Source: Clostridium sp. AM58-1XD (lineage in GTDB: Bacteria > Bacillota > Clostridia > Lachnospirales > Lachnospiraceae). Taken from it: a stretch of DNA of 64,000 nucleotides. Shown here one piece after another: positions 35,713 through 45,740 of this stretch (the stretch's first letter is position 1; the number at the start of each line of letters is the position of its first letter). The stretch is from assembly GCF_003464085.1 (NCBI RefSeq), contig NZ_QSDR01000006.1:1-64000 (forward strand), read 5' to 3'. The position numbers and the translations under genes are program-made. The notes beneath the pieces were generated by a model. It saw only the letters and a program-made list of their open reading frames with translations. It was not told the DNA's origin and did no database searches.

Positions 35713-36855
35713 CTATTTTTGAATATTCATTCCGACACGAACCATACGGAATGCTCTGTCGGCAGCTCCCTGATACAGTTCTACCGCTCTGTCCAGAGCT
35801 TCTTCAATATCCATGGCGCCGTTGATCGTCGGGATAATGCTGTCGATTCCGAATTCGAAAATCTTGTCAGCGCCCTTGCCCATACCGCCTACGATTGCAA
35901 TCGCCGGGATACCGTGCTTCTTACATCTCATACCGATTCCGCTCGGCACTTTGCCGAATGCAGACTGCCAGTCAATCCGGCCTTCGCCTGTCACTACCAT
36001 GTCTACGCCCTCTAAGAGCTTGTCAAATTCGATCAGGTCAAGAACCGTTTCAATACCGGACTTCATATTTGCATTTAAAAATACCTTAAATGCTGCGCCC
36101 AGTCCGCCTGCTGCTCCGGAGCCCTGCACCTTGTCAACGTCTACGCCCGTCTTATCCAGAATAAGAGCAGCATACTTCTTCATGCCGGCTTCCAGAGTAT
36201 CGAGAATCTCAGGAGTACCGCCCTTCTGCTTTCCAAATGTATATGTAGCTCCGTCAGGACCTGTCAGAGGATTCGTAACGTCGCACATAACGGTAAACTC
36301 TGTCTCTTTTACCGCCGGATGAAGACCGCTCATATCGATATCTGCTACCTTAGTCAGATCGGAACCGACGCCGGACAGCACGTTGCCTTCTGCATCCATA
36401 AATTTTACGCCCAGCGCGCTCATAGCGCCCATGCCGCCGTCATTTGTAGCACTTCCTCCGATTGCGATGGAAATCTTTCTGTATCCGCTGTCCAGCGCAT
36501 CCTTAATCAGTTCTCCTGTGCCATACGAAGTAGTGTTCAATGGATTTCTCTTATCAGACGGAACCATAGGAAGACCTGATGCCGCAGCCATCTCGATAAT
36601 AGCAGAATCGCCGTTGAACTCGCCATATGTAGCTTCTGCATCTTCCATAAGCGGACCATGTACTTTCACCTTCTTAATCGTACCCTTTGTTACTGCGATA
36701 ACCGCATCCACGGTCCCCTCGCCGCCGTCTGCCACCGGCACGCCGAATGTCTCACAGCCTGGAAATACGCTCTCGGCAGAATCTGTAAGCAGTTCAATTA
36801 TCTTTTCAGAAGATAAAGTTCCTTTAAAGGAATCTGAAGCGAATAAAAATTTCAT
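35713..36855 (-). CDS. garK: Glycerate kinase (GlxK/GarK family)
   Basis: 380 residues from ATG 36855, which has GGAGGG 5 bases upstream; four codons further upstream are open without a site. Starts MKFLFASDSFKGTLSS, the family hallmark, and has the ATP-site stretch VQGSGAAGGLGAAF and VVTGEGRIDWQS. Phosphorylates glycerate to 2-phosphoglycerate. With the HpcH/HpaI aldolase and TCT transporter it suggests glucarate/galactarate-type catabolism, though tartronate semialdehyde reductase is not present in the window. Confidence 0.93.
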   Translation of the reverse strand: MKFLFASDSFKGTLSSEKIIELLTDSAESVFPGCETFGVPVADGGEGTVDAVIAVTKGTIKKVKVHGPLMEDAEATYGEFNGDSAIIEMAAASGLPMVPSDKRNPLNTTSYGTGELIKDALDSGYRKISIAIGGSATNDGGMGAMSALGVKFMDAEGNVLSGVGSDLTKVADIDMSGLHPAVKETEFTVMCDVTNPLTGPDGATYTFGKQKGGTPEILDTLEAGMKKYAALILDKTGVDVDKVQGSGAAGGLGAAFKVFLNANMKSGIETVLDLIEFDKLLEGVDMVVTGEGRIDWQSAFGKVPSGIGMRCKKHGIPAIAIVGGMGKGADKIFEFGIDSIIPTINGAMDIEEALDRAVELYQGAADRAFRMVRVGMNIQK

Positions 36856-36970
36856 AATGCCCTCCAAATGATTTCATTAATTTTCATACTCTCGTTTACT
36901 TTATATCATATCACAAATACAGATCAGTGGACAACCGCTTTTTCATGTTATTTAAATAACAAACAGAGAA

Positions 36971-37077
36971 TGCTGCAAAATATAAAGCCATGCCGTCGCT
37001 GCCGGACGCAGTGGCTTGGCCGCCGCTTCGGAACGGAATCTGATATCGACGTCATAGCTGAATTGACTTTTGCAGCA
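36971..37077. repeat. Large member of the TGCTGCAAAA inverted-repeat family
   Basis: TGCTGCAAAA (36971-36980) and TTTTGCAGCA (37068-37077) enclose 87 bases that themselves contain pairing segments such as AAGCCA/TGGCTT. It lies just beyond the kdpD stop and before the glycerate kinase start. No T-run; function unclear, perhaps a structured 3' end. Confidence 0.5.
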
Positions 37078-37083
37078 CGCGCT

Positions 37084-39072
37084 TCATCGCTTCATTTCTG
37101 TATGTTTCTCCTTTTCCAGCGCAAGGGCCGCTTCATTCAGGATCGCATTCAACAGGCTTTCTTCAAATGCCGGGATATAATCGCCTTCCAGATCAATCCC
37201 CACTACACCGTAAACCGTATTCTGGCTTCTCACAGCCAGATAGAGTCCTTTTGCTCCGGGCAGTGTTCCCGTCGTGGCCCCTGCATGTTTCCTGTTCTTA
37301 TAAGTCCAGGAGGCAACTGCCGCCTCATCTCTTTTCAGCAGCCGGTCTATACAGCTGTCCTTTTCTCTCGGATACATATAAGGCATGATGCCCCCTTCCG
37401 GATCTTCCGGATAGTATACAACGTCTTTGTCCAGCAGCTTTACCAGCTGTCTTGACACCGTATCCGCAATCTCTCTTTTCCCGTATGTCATCTGCAGTTT
37501 CCGGCTCGTGTCCAGAAGCACTTCCATTCTCCACGCCTTTCTGACTGCCTGCTTTCCATATGTTTTCACCTTTCTGGCCAGTGAAGACGTAATGAATCCG
37601 GCTATGAACATGATCAGAAACGTAATCAGATATCCCGGATCGTTTACCCGCAGGGAATTGTACGGCGCAATGAAAAACAGGTTGAAGCAGCATACGCTTA
37701 AAGCGGAAGCAAGCAGATTGTAAATCTGATTTTCCGTTATCAGCGCCGTCAGCAGAACCCCCAGTATATAGACGGTTACAATATTTGATTCATCAAATCC
37801 AAGCGTCCGGAATCCGAATGCCATCATGGTGGACATCCCCAGAATCCATACGGTTACCAGCATATCCCACAGGAAATTCGTCCCCCTTATTTCAAAAATC
37901 CGGTCCATGCGTCGTTTCCCTGTGTAAAGCTTTGTATAAGCGTCCGGAATCAGGTAGATTTCCAGCTTCGGAAGCAGTGCAGTCAACTGGTCTGCAAAAT
38001 TGACTGTTCTTTGAAACAGCCGTTTTTTGGAATAACTTCTTCCCAGCACGATTTTGGATACACCTGAAATCCTGGCATACTCTGCAATCTGCCTCGTAAT
38101 GTCTCCTCCGTATAGCGTAACCGACTTTGCCCCCAGCTGTTCTGCCAGTTTCCGGTTCATTCTGAGCCGCAGGGCGTCATCTCCCTTCATAGTTTCCTTA
38201 CCCGGAATTTCCACATGAACCGCCGTAAACCTGGCTTTAAATGCGGCTGCCATTCTGGCTGCCGCACGGATCACCTTTGCATTGGATGGCGATGTGGAAA
38301 GGCAAACCATAATGTGTTCACCCGTGTAATATTCACTGCCATGGTTCTGTTCCCGGTTGCGTTCCGTCACACGGTTTACATGGTCTGCCGTTCTTCTCAG
38401 CGCAATTTCCCGCAGAGCCGTAAGATTATCAATTGTGAAAAAATGGTCCATCGCAATACCGGCCTGTTGCGGTTGGTAAACCTTTCCTTCCCTCAGCCGT
38501 TCCAAAAGTTCCCGCGGTTCGATGTCTACCAGCTCCACCTGTTCCGCCTCGTCAAATACAAAATCAGGAATCCTTTCCTGTACCGCTATGCCGGTAATAG
38601 ACGCTACGATATCATTCAGGCTTTCCAGGTGCTGTACGTTTACCGTTGTATATACATCGATGCCCGCCTTGAGAAGTTCCTGGATGTCCTGGTATCTCTT
38701 CGTATGGCGGCAACCCTGTGCGTTCGTGTGGGCCAGCTCATCTACAAGAATCAGCTGGGGACGGCGCGTCAGAGCACCGTCCAGATCAAATTCTTTCAAT
38801 ATGATAGTTTTATATGGGATTTCCATTACCGGCAGGCTTTCAAGTCCGCCCAGAAGCGCCACGGTTTCCGGTCTGGCGTGAGGCTCAATATACCCTGCCA
38901 CTACATCGATCCCTGTTTCGGCGGCCTGATGGGCTGCTTCCAGCATCGCATACGTTTTGCCCACACCTGCGGCATAGCCGAAAAATATTTTCAGCTTTCC
39001 TGTCTTTTCCCTTTTTTCTTCATCCTTTACCTGTTCCAGAAGACGGTCGGGATCCGGTCTGTAATCTGTCAT
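37084..39072 (-). CDS. kdpD: KdpD-type sensor without histidine kinase domain
   Basis: 662 residues against about 890 in E. coli. It has the N-terminal KdpD domain with Walker A GYAAGVGKT (32-40) and Walker B LILVDELAHTN (107-117), a USP domain, four membrane segments (about 390-500, DUF4118) and a GAF-like domain to the end. It stops at the helix that would lead into HisKA; there is no room for a kinase before the next gene and no kdpE. The USP domain has STS, exactly 20 residues, then FTAVH, close to the c-di-AMP-binding motif SxS-X20-FTAxY described for S. aureus KdpD. It may act as a c-di-AMP-responsive subunit of the pump rather than a kinase. Confidence 0.88.
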   Translation of the reverse strand: MTDYRPDPDRLLEQVKDEEKREKTGKLKIFFGYAAGVGKTYAMLEAAHQAAETGIDVVAGYIEPHARPETVALLGGLESLPVMEIPYKTIILKEFDLDGALTRRPQLILVDELAHTNAQGCRHTKRYQDIQELLKAGIDVYTTVNVQHLESLNDIVASITGIAVQERIPDFVFDEAEQVELVDIEPRELLERLREGKVYQPQQAGIAMDHFFTIDNLTALREIALRRTADHVNRVTERNREQNHGSEYYTGEHIMVCLSTSPSNAKVIRAAARMAAAFKARFTAVHVEIPGKETMKGDDALRLRMNRKLAEQLGAKSVTLYGGDITRQIAEYARISGVSKIVLGRSYSKKRLFQRTVNFADQLTALLPKLEIYLIPDAYTKLYTGKRRMDRIFEIRGTNFLWDMLVTVWILGMSTMMAFGFRTLGFDESNIVTVYILGVLLTALITENQIYNLLASALSVCCFNLFFIAPYNSLRVNDPGYLITFLIMFIAGFITSSLARKVKTYGKQAVRKAWRMEVLLDTSRKLQMTYGKREIADTVSRQLVKLLDKDVVYYPEDPEGGIMPYMYPREKDSCIDRLLKRDEAAVASWTYKNRKHAGATTGTLPGAKGLYLAVRSQNTVYGVVGIDLEGDYIPAFEESLLNAILNEAALALEKEKHTEMKR

Positions 39073-39086
39073 TTTTCACGCCCCTT

Positions 39087-39692
39087 TTATTCCTTCAGGA
39101 TTCCTTCAAGCGCCAGATTGACCTTCAGGACATTCACAGTCTCTTCCCCCAGGATTCCAAGAAATTTCCCCTTTGAATACTTTTTAATGATGGATCTTAC
39201 TTCGTCTTCGCTCATTCCGTTTTCTTTGGCAAGACGAGGGACCTGATATTCTGCGGCTGCTGGGGAAATATCAGGATCCAGCCCGCTGCCGGAGCATGTA
39301 ACCAGTTCAACAGGAATGGTCTGTGTCTCTGCATCCGGGTTTGCCGCTTTTATCATCGCGACCCGCTCTTTCATCGTCTCCGCGAACTCATCGGCTGCCG
39401 GAGATTTGTTGGAAGCGCCTGCATACATCAGTGGCGTTCCATCATCATCCGTGTAGCTGGACACATCAGGAAGGACAATACGCCCCCACATATGCGCCGG
39501 GTCCGTAAACCGCTGGCCTAAGAGCTCGCTCCCATACTTCACGCCGTCTATCTCAATCATGCTTCCATTTGCCTTATCTTTAAAGCAGATCTGGGAAATG
39601 CCGGTTATGGCAAGCGTATACGCCAGTCCGCAGACCACCGTCATAACAAGAAACAGAACCGCTGTCTTTCCAAATATTCTCTTATATTCCAT
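39087..39692 (-). CDS. kdpC: Potassium-transporting ATPase, subunit C
   Basis: 201-residue KdpC: one N-terminal membrane helix (VLFLVMTVVCGLAYTL) and an extracytoplasmic domain with GSELLGQRF and VTCSGSGLDPDISPAAAEYQVPRLA, typical of the family. Assembles with KdpF, A and B into the high-affinity K+ pump. 14 bases before kdpD. Confidence 0.96.
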   Translation of the reverse strand: MEYKRIFGKTAVLFLVMTVVCGLAYTLAITGISQICFKDKANGSMIEIDGVKYGSELLGQRFTDPAHMWGRIVLPDVSSYTDDDGTPLMYAGASNKSPAADEFAETMKERVAMIKAANPDAETQTIPVELVTCSGSGLDPDISPAAAEYQVPRLAKENGMSEDEVRSIIKKYSKGKFLGILGEETVNVLKVNLALEGILKE

Positions 39693-39713
39693 TATCTCGT
39701 TTCCTTTCCATTA

Positions 39714-41789
39714 TCAGAATAATCCACATGCCGTCAGGATTACATCAATCAGTTTAATAAAGATAAACGGAGTAATAATGCCGCCTACGCCGTAAACCAT
39801 CAGATTTCTGCCTAACATTTTCCCTGCCGATACTTCACGGTATTTTACGCCTTTGAGCGCCAGTGGAATCAGTGCGATAATAATCAGTGCATTATAAATA
39901 ACTGCTGAGAAAATTGCGCTCTCCGCGCTGTGAAGCTGCATGATGTTCAGCGCCCCAAGTCCTGGATAAAGTCCCATAAACAGAGCCGGAATGATTGCGA
40001 AGTACTTTGCAACGTCATTGGCGATGCTGAATGTTGTAAGGCTTCCCCTCGTCATCAGGAGCTGTTTTCCGATTCTTACAATGTCAATCAGCTTTGTCGG
40101 CGAGCTGTCCAGGTCCACCATATTTCCGGCTTCCTTAGCCGCCTGCGTACCGCTGTTCATGGCTACCGCCACATCCGCCTGGGCCAGTGCAGGCGCGTCA
40201 TTGGTGCCGTCTCCCGTCATGGCGACCATGTGCCCCTTTGACTGCAGTTCACGGATCATGGAAAGTTTTCCTTCCGGCGTCGCTTCTGCCAGGAAATCAT
40301 CCACTCCCGCTTCTGCCGCAATCGCTGCGGCTGTCAGCGGGTTGTCGCCTGTAATCATGACGGTGCGTATGCCCATTTTTCTAAGATCAGCAAACTTTTC
40401 TCTCACGCCGGATTTAATAATATCCTTCAGATAGATTACGCCGAGGATCACATGATCCTTGGCAACTACGAGAGGCGTTCCGCCCTGGCCGGCAATATTT
40501 TTGACAACCTCGTCGCACTCTTTACTGTAAGTTCCTCCATTCTGCTCCACATATTCTCTCATGGAATCTGCAGCCCCTTTACGGATTTCCCAATCCTTTG
40601 TATTGACGCCGCTCATTCTCGTTTTAGCCGTAAACGGTATATATTCCATCTTTGTATCCGTCAGGTTTCTGCCGCGGATTCCGAATTTTTCCTTGGCAAG
40701 AATAACGACGCTTCTTCCCTCCGGCGTCTCGTCCGGAAGGGAAGCCAGCTGCGCAGCATCGGCCAGCTCTGCAGTCGTAAAGCCGTCTACCGGAATAAAT
40801 TCGCCGGCCTGGCGGTTCCCCAGCGTAATGGTGCCTGTCTTGTCAAGCAGCAGCGTATCCACATCTCCGGCGGCCTCAATGGCGCGGCCGCTCATTGCCA
40901 GTACATTTGCTTCGTTCAGGCGGCTCATGCCTGCAATGCCGATTGCGGAAAGAAGGGCTCCGATTGTTGTCGGCGCAAGGCATACGAGCAGTGCCACAAG
41001 AGAAGTTACGGATGTTGGATTCGCCTCACCCAGTTGATTTGCAGAAAACAGGGAATAGGCATACAGGGCCATAACGACCAGAATAAAGATGATTGACAGC
41101 GCCACCAGAAATATCTCCAGAGCGATTTCATTCGGCGTTTTCTTTCTTGCTGCGCCTTCTACCATCGCGATCATTTTGTCCAGAAAGCTCTGCCCCGGCT
41201 CGCTTGTAATCCGTACAACGATCCAGTCAGAAAGAACTCTCGTACCGCCCGTCACAGCGCTGCGGTCGCCTCCGGCTTCGCGTACAACAGGAGCCGATTC
41301 CCCCGTTATCGCACTTTCATCTACGGAAGCCGCGCCTTCCACGACTTCCCCGTCTCCAGGAATCTGTTCCCCGGCTTTTACGATCACGAAATCTCCTTTT
41401 ACCAGCTTTGCAGAAGCTGTCTTTATAATCTGATCTTTCTTATCGGGAGACGGTATTTTATGGGCTTCTACATCCTGCTTCGCCGCGCGTAAGGAGTCTG
41501 CCTGCGCCTTTCCCCTCCCTTCGGCAATCGCTTCTGCAAAGTTTGCAAACAATACGGTAAACCACAGAATGATGGCAATTCCAAAGATATATCCCGGCGC
41601 CGCATCCCTGATTCCGGCTATGGATACGAGCCATAAAATCGTGGTCAAAATTGAAGAAACAAAGACCAGGAACATGACAGGATTCTTAACCTGTGCGCCG
41701 GGGGCCAGTTTTACAAAGGCATCCCGTATGGCTCTCGCCATCATCGTTTTATCGTAAAGAGTTTTTTCTGTTTTTATTCCACTGCTCAT
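39714..41789 (-). CDS. kdpB: Potassium-transporting P-type ATPase, subunit B
   Basis: 691-residue catalytic subunit. It has the phosphorylation motif DKTGT, the actuator motif ITGESAPV, the hinge motif [20 protein letters not shown], and seven hydrophobic segments. Hydrolyses ATP to drive K+ import through KdpA. Lies between kdpA and kdpC. Confidence 0.97.
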   Translation of the reverse strand: MSSGIKTEKTLYDKTMMARAIRDAFVKLAPGAQVKNPVMFLVFVSSILTTILWLVSIAGIRDAAPGYIFGIAIILWFTVLFANFAEAIAEGRGKAQADSLRAAKQDVEAHKIPSPDKKDQIIKTASAKLVKGDFVIVKAGEQIPGDGEVVEGAASVDESAITGESAPVVREAGGDRSAVTGGTRVLSDWIVVRITSEPGQSFLDKMIAMVEGAARKKTPNEIALEIFLVALSIIFILVVMALYAYSLFSANQLGEANPTSVTSLVALLVCLAPTTIGALLSAIGIAGMSRLNEANVLAMSGRAIEAAGDVDTLLLDKTGTITLGNRQAGEFIPVDGFTTAELADAAQLASLPDETPEGRSVVILAKEKFGIRGRNLTDTKMEYIPFTAKTRMSGVNTKDWEIRKGAADSMREYVEQNGGTYSKECDEVVKNIAGQGGTPLVVAKDHVILGVIYLKDIIKSGVREKFADLRKMGIRTVMITGDNPLTAAAIAAEAGVDDFLAEATPEGKLSMIRELQSKGHMVAMTGDGTNDAPALAQADVAVAMNSGTQAAKEAGNMVDLDSSPTKLIDIVRIGKQLLMTRGSLTTFSIANDVAKYFAIIPALFMGLYPGLGALNIMQLHSAESAIFSAVIYNALIIIALIPLALKGVKYREVSAGKMLGRNLMVYGVGGIITPFIFIKLIDVILTACGLF

Positions 41790-41876
41790 TTTCTATTACC
41801 TCCATTTCAGCCGCCTAGAGACAGCTCATAAAAGTCTGCCGAGACTGCCGCTTTTACAATCAGTTTCGCCTGAGAT

Positions 41877-43696
41877 CTATCCAATCATCTGAACGTATTC
41901 CGCAATCGGCCCTAATGACAGAGCCGGAAAAAAGCTTAATGCGCCCACCAGCAGAACTACAAAAATAAGAAGGAATACAACATGCCGTTACAGGTGGATA
42001 GTGTTCCTGCCGTGGCGGCCACTCTCTTCTTTTGAGCCATACTGCCGGCAACCAGAAGCATGGCAACAAGAGGAATAAATCTCGCTGTTATCATGACAAG
42101 GCCGATCGAAACATTGAAAAATGGCGTGTTTGCGTTAAATCCTGCAAACGCGGAACCATTGTTTCCGCCGCCGGACGAATATGAATACAGAACTTCCGAT
42201 AATCCATGAGCCCCGCCGTTATTCAGGCTGTCTGCCGTAGATGGAAGAAGTGCTGCAATGCCGCTTCCCACAAGAATGACGACCGGAGTTGCAAGACAGC
42301 AAAGAACCGCCATTTTCATTTCAAAAGGTTCAATCTTTTTGCCCAGGTATTCCGGCGTACGGCCAACCATCAGTCCCGCTATAAAGACGGCCAAAACTGC
42401 AAATGCAAGCATACCGTACAGGCCGCATCCCACTCCTCCGAATACGACTTCCCCCAGCTGCATAAGGAGCATTGGAACAAGTCCGCCGATGGGAGTATAG
42501 GAATCGTGCATGGAGTTAACCGAACCGTTGGATGCCGCCGTTGTCCATGTTGCCCATGTTACGGATGTTACAATTCCAAATCTGGTTTCCTTGCCTTCCA
42601 TGTTGCCCCCGGCCGTTCCGTCTGTACTCGTCACCGCCACCGCTTTGTCCTGCGCCAGCTGGGGCGTGCCGTTCTGCTCATTCCATGCACAGACTGCCAT
42701 AGCGCCTGTGAGCATAATGAACATAGCCGCAAAGATCGCGATGCCCTGACGTTTATCTTTTACGTTTCGCCCAAATGTAAAACAGAGGGCAGCCGGGATC
42801 AGAAGGAGATAAAGCATCTGAATCAGGTTCGTAAAAATCGTGGGGTTTTCAAAGGGATGAGTGGAGTTCAAGCCAAAGAAACCGCCTCCGTTTGTTCCCA
42901 GCTGTTTAATGGATATCTGGCTCGCTGCCGGCCCCAGAGGCACCACCTGCTCTTTTACAATCTGAGCCGCCTCTACAGGCTCTCCATCGACGGTTACTTC
43001 GCCCGTCTCCCTGTCTACCACTGCATTTTCTATAATCCCGCCATTCACATCGAGAGCAATCGGTTCAAGAAGTGCTGCCTTGTCATACGGCCGGAAGCTC
43101 TGTACGACTCCCTGTGATCCAATGAGGACTGCCGCCGCAATTGACAGCGGAAGCAGAATATAAATGACGCTTCTTGTAAGGTCGGTCCAAAAATTTCCAA
43201 CCCCATTTTTCTTTACTCTGACGAATCCACGAATTACCGCAAACAGCACGGCAATGCCGGTTGCCGCTGACACAAAATTCTGTACGGTCAGCCCCATCAT
43301 CTGTGAAAAATAGCTGAGTGCTCCCTCACCGCTGTATGCCTGCCAGTTGGTATTTGTCATAAAACTGGCCGCGGTATTAAACGCCAGATGCCAGGAACTT
43401 CCCGGAATTCTTTCCGGATTCAGAGGCAGCCAGCCCTGAAATAAAAGGATCAGAAACAGGACCACAAAGCCAATCGCGTTAAAGATCACTGCGCTGAATA
43501 TGTATTTCTTAGCTGTCATTTCTTCCCTGCTGTCTATGCCCATCACACGGTAGACAAACCGTTCGCACGGACCGCAGACCACGGAAAGAAACACCTTTTC
43601 TCCGTTCATAACTTTTCCGATATACGCTCCCAGCGGTATCGCCAGAACTACCAGAATGACAAGATAAACTCCATATTGAATCAAGCGTTCCATCAC
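41877..43696 (-). CDS. kdpA: Potassium-transporting ATPase, subunit A (frameshifted near C-terminus)
   Basis: K+-binding channel-like subunit with about ten helices and filter segments such as [25 protein letters not shown] and [14 protein letters not shown] sequence. The open frame ends early at LYSFLFL; restoring one T at about 41977 continues as [23 protein letters not shown] to a stop at 41877, the normal KdpA C-terminus, for 606 residues. An extra acidic loop near residues 215-255 makes it somewhat longer than the E. coli protein. The break is probably a sequencing indel. Confidence 0.92.
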
Positions 43697-43709
43697 CTAT
43701 CTTCTCCCT

Positions 43710-43781
43710 TCAGCAAAATTGCGAATAATAAATCAGCATTCCAATGCCGGTTGCTGCAATCGGCCATATCAACACATTCAT
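43710..43781 (-). CDS. kdpF: KdpF-like micro-protein
   Basis: A 23-residue open frame (MNVLIWPIAATGIGMLIYY then SQFC), a single membrane helix, with AAAGGAGG 5 bases before its ATG and located 13 bases upstream of kdpA. Size, hydrophobicity and position are those of KdpF, which stabilises the Kdp complex. Sequence conservation of KdpF is low, so this rests mainly on context. Confidence 0.72.
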   Translation of the reverse strand: MNVLIWPIAATGIGMLIYYSQFC

Positions 43782-44000
43782 ATATGCCTCCTTTCCACCG
43801 CCTTCTGCGGCTGCATAACGTTGATTACAGATTGCAGTATAACAATTCAGGTAAAAAAATAGGATTAAAATGGAGGCGCTGAAGATTAAGATTGCAAAAA
43901 GATTGCTCAAATAAGCAATATAATATTGCAGGCGCTTTTACGTTCCAAAGCTTAAGCACTTTAACACTTTACGAGAGCAAAGTTCCTGAAAAGCAAAAAA

Positions 44001-44020
44001 AGAGGGGCTATCACCCCTCT
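44001..44020 (-). terminator. Terminator of the hexuronate operon
   Basis: Arms AGAGGGG (44001-44007) and CCCCTCT (44014-44020), 6-base loop, followed on the minus strand by TTTTTTTGCTTTTCAGGAAC. It lies 20 bases beyond the kdgK stop. Between here and kdpF (43782-44000) I see no gene and no recognisable ydaO (c-di-AMP) riboswitch. Confidence 0.85.
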
Positions 44021-44040
44021 CAATCGTCTGCATACGCTGT

Positions 44041-45062
44041 CTATCTCACCATTTCCAGCTGTCTCCCATCCTGCTGGTGGCCTTTTATAATTGCTTCTGT
44101 TTCAGTCAGATCTGAGATCAGCAGGTCTCCTGGAATCGTATTTTTCAACGCGCTGGCGGCATCCCCAAACTCAAGCGCTTTTGCGCAGTCCATATTTCCA
44201 TTCAGAAATCCGTACAGGACGCCGGAAATATAGGCATCTCCGCTTCCGATCCGGTCCACGATCTCAATATTTCTGTAAGGCTCTTCCTCATAGAATCTCT
44301 CCTTCTCCGCTTCGTAAATGACGGAACCGAACGTATGGTTTCTGGGGCTGTGAACGACTCTCTGCGTAGCTGCCACGACAGAAATCTGATAATCGTCTGC
44401 AAACCCTTTCATGATCTCCTTCAGGGTTCCTTCCCGCCGAAAGGTCAGCCTTGCCGTATCCTCGGAGCAGAAGAAAATATCCACCAGCGGCAGTATTTCT
44501 TCAATACATGCTCTCGCCTGTTCCCCCGTCCAAAGGTTGGAACGATAATTTACATCAAAGGAAATCATGGCTCCCGCTTCCTTAAACCGCCTCATGATCT
44601 CCACTGCCGTACTGCATATTTCCCGGCTGAGCGCAGGGTAATCCCTGTAGTGTGAAAACACCTGGCCTGTCCGTAGATACCTGAAGGAATTTCACTTATT
44701 GTCATCGAATGAAACGAACTGTTTTCCCGGTCGTAGAATACTTTTGGCTTTTTGGGAAACGCGCCGCCTTCATAAAAATAAATGCCCATTCTGGCTTCTT
44801 TTGAATTGTCATACAGCAGCAGTTCATCCCCCACCCCATAGGAACGGATTTTATTTCTCACAAATATCCCGATATCATTAACGGGAAGCTTCGAAATAAT
44901 TCCCGTGCAGAGGCCGAGCTGGGAGGCGCCCACCGCTACATTCAGTTCTGCTCCACCTGCCTGCTTTTCAAACATTTCACAATTCATCAGCCGCTCCGAA
45001 CCCGGCGGAGACAGGCGCAGAAGCAGCTGTCCCATCGTAATCAGGTCATATTTCTTCTGCAT
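44041..45062 (-). CDS. kdgK: 2-keto-3-deoxygluconate kinase-like PfkB kinase (frameshifted)
   Basis: PfkB-family kinase next to KDPG aldolase, so most likely phosphorylating 2-keto-3-deoxygluconate. Fragment 44592-45062 has the N-terminal GGAELNVAVGASQLG; fragment 44041-44661 has DRIGSGDAYISGVLYG with the catalytic Asp. One restored G at about 44633 (CTGCGCTC to CTGGCGCTC) gives 340 residues. Last gene of the operon, 9 bases after kdgA, followed by a terminator. The break is probably a sequencing indel. Confidence 0.87.
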
Positions 45063-45071
45063 TGGCCCTCC

Positions 45072-45740
45072 TTATCTTCCGTGCTCCAGCACGTTACTCC
45101 TGGCTGTATGCACCGCCTCTGTAAAGCGGCGCGCCCTGTCCGTTATTGCCTGATAGTCCGTTCCTTTTGTGAGACTGCTTCCTGTGCCTACTGCGCATGC
45201 CCCGGCCGCAATCCACTGTTCCACATTGTCGATATCCACTCCGCCTGTCGGCATATAGTCCCCCTGGGGCAGAGGTCCTTTCAGGGAACGGATGGCTTCC
45301 GGCCCCACCACATTGCCTGGAAAAATCTTCAGAATGCTGCAGCCGGCTTCCAAGGCGGTTACTGCCTCCGTCGGAGTCATCACACCAGGCAGATAGGGCA
45401 CACAGTAGCGGTTGCACATCGTTGCGGTTTCCAAAGAAAATCCAGGACTTACTACAAAAGCAGCTCCTGCCAGTATTACATGACGCGCCGTCGCTCCATC
45501 CAGGACAGTGCCCGCTCCGATAACCACGTTCCGGCGAGTCTCATATTTTTTCACCATTGCTTCAATAATGGATACCGCATTCGGAACTGTCATGGTTATT
45601 TCAATGAGACTGATCCCTCCAGACACGACCGCATCGATGATCCGCTCCCCTTCTTCTTTGCTTTCAGCACGTATTACCGCAACGATTCCCTGTTCCTTTA
45701 TCTTTATAATCACCTGCTCTTTTTTCATATCAGAACTCAT
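45072..45740 (-). CDS. kdgA: KDPG/KHG aldolase
   Basis: Cleaves 2-keto-3-deoxy-6-phosphogluconate to pyruvate and glyceraldehyde-3-phosphate. A class I aldolase TIM barrel with GIVAVIRAESKEE, the VSPGFS stretch and KIFPGNVVGPEAIRSLKGPLPQ containing the Schiff-base Lys region. The start is uncertain: ATG 45740 overlaps the uxuB end and follows GTGGAAAG; ATG 45728 gives a more typical N-terminus (222 or 218 residues). Confidence 0.93.
   Translation of the reverse strand: MSSDMKKEQVIIKIKEQGIVAVIRAESKEEGERIIDAVVSGGISLIEITMTVPNAVSIIEAMVKKYETRRNVVIGAGTVLDGATARHVILAGAAFVVSPGFSLETATMCNRYCVPYLPGVMTPTEAVTALEAGCSILKIFPGNVVGPEAIRSLKGPLPQGDYMPTGGVDIDNVEQWIAAGACAVGTGSSLTKGTDYQAITDRARRFTEAVHTARSNVLEHGR

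Noticed and set aside
38215..39246. 343-codon plus-strand open frame
   Set aside because: Antisense to kdpD and kdpC, Phe/Arg/Cys-rich composition, no ribosome site; a shadow frame.
42206..43117. 303-codon plus-strand open frame
   Set aside because: Antisense to kdpA with composition typical of a shadow frame.
43782..44000. Possible c-di-AMP (ydaO) riboswitch upstream of the kdp operon
   Set aside because: The leader is only about 200 bases, A/T-rich, and I could not find the conserved pseudo-symmetric cores; not supported.
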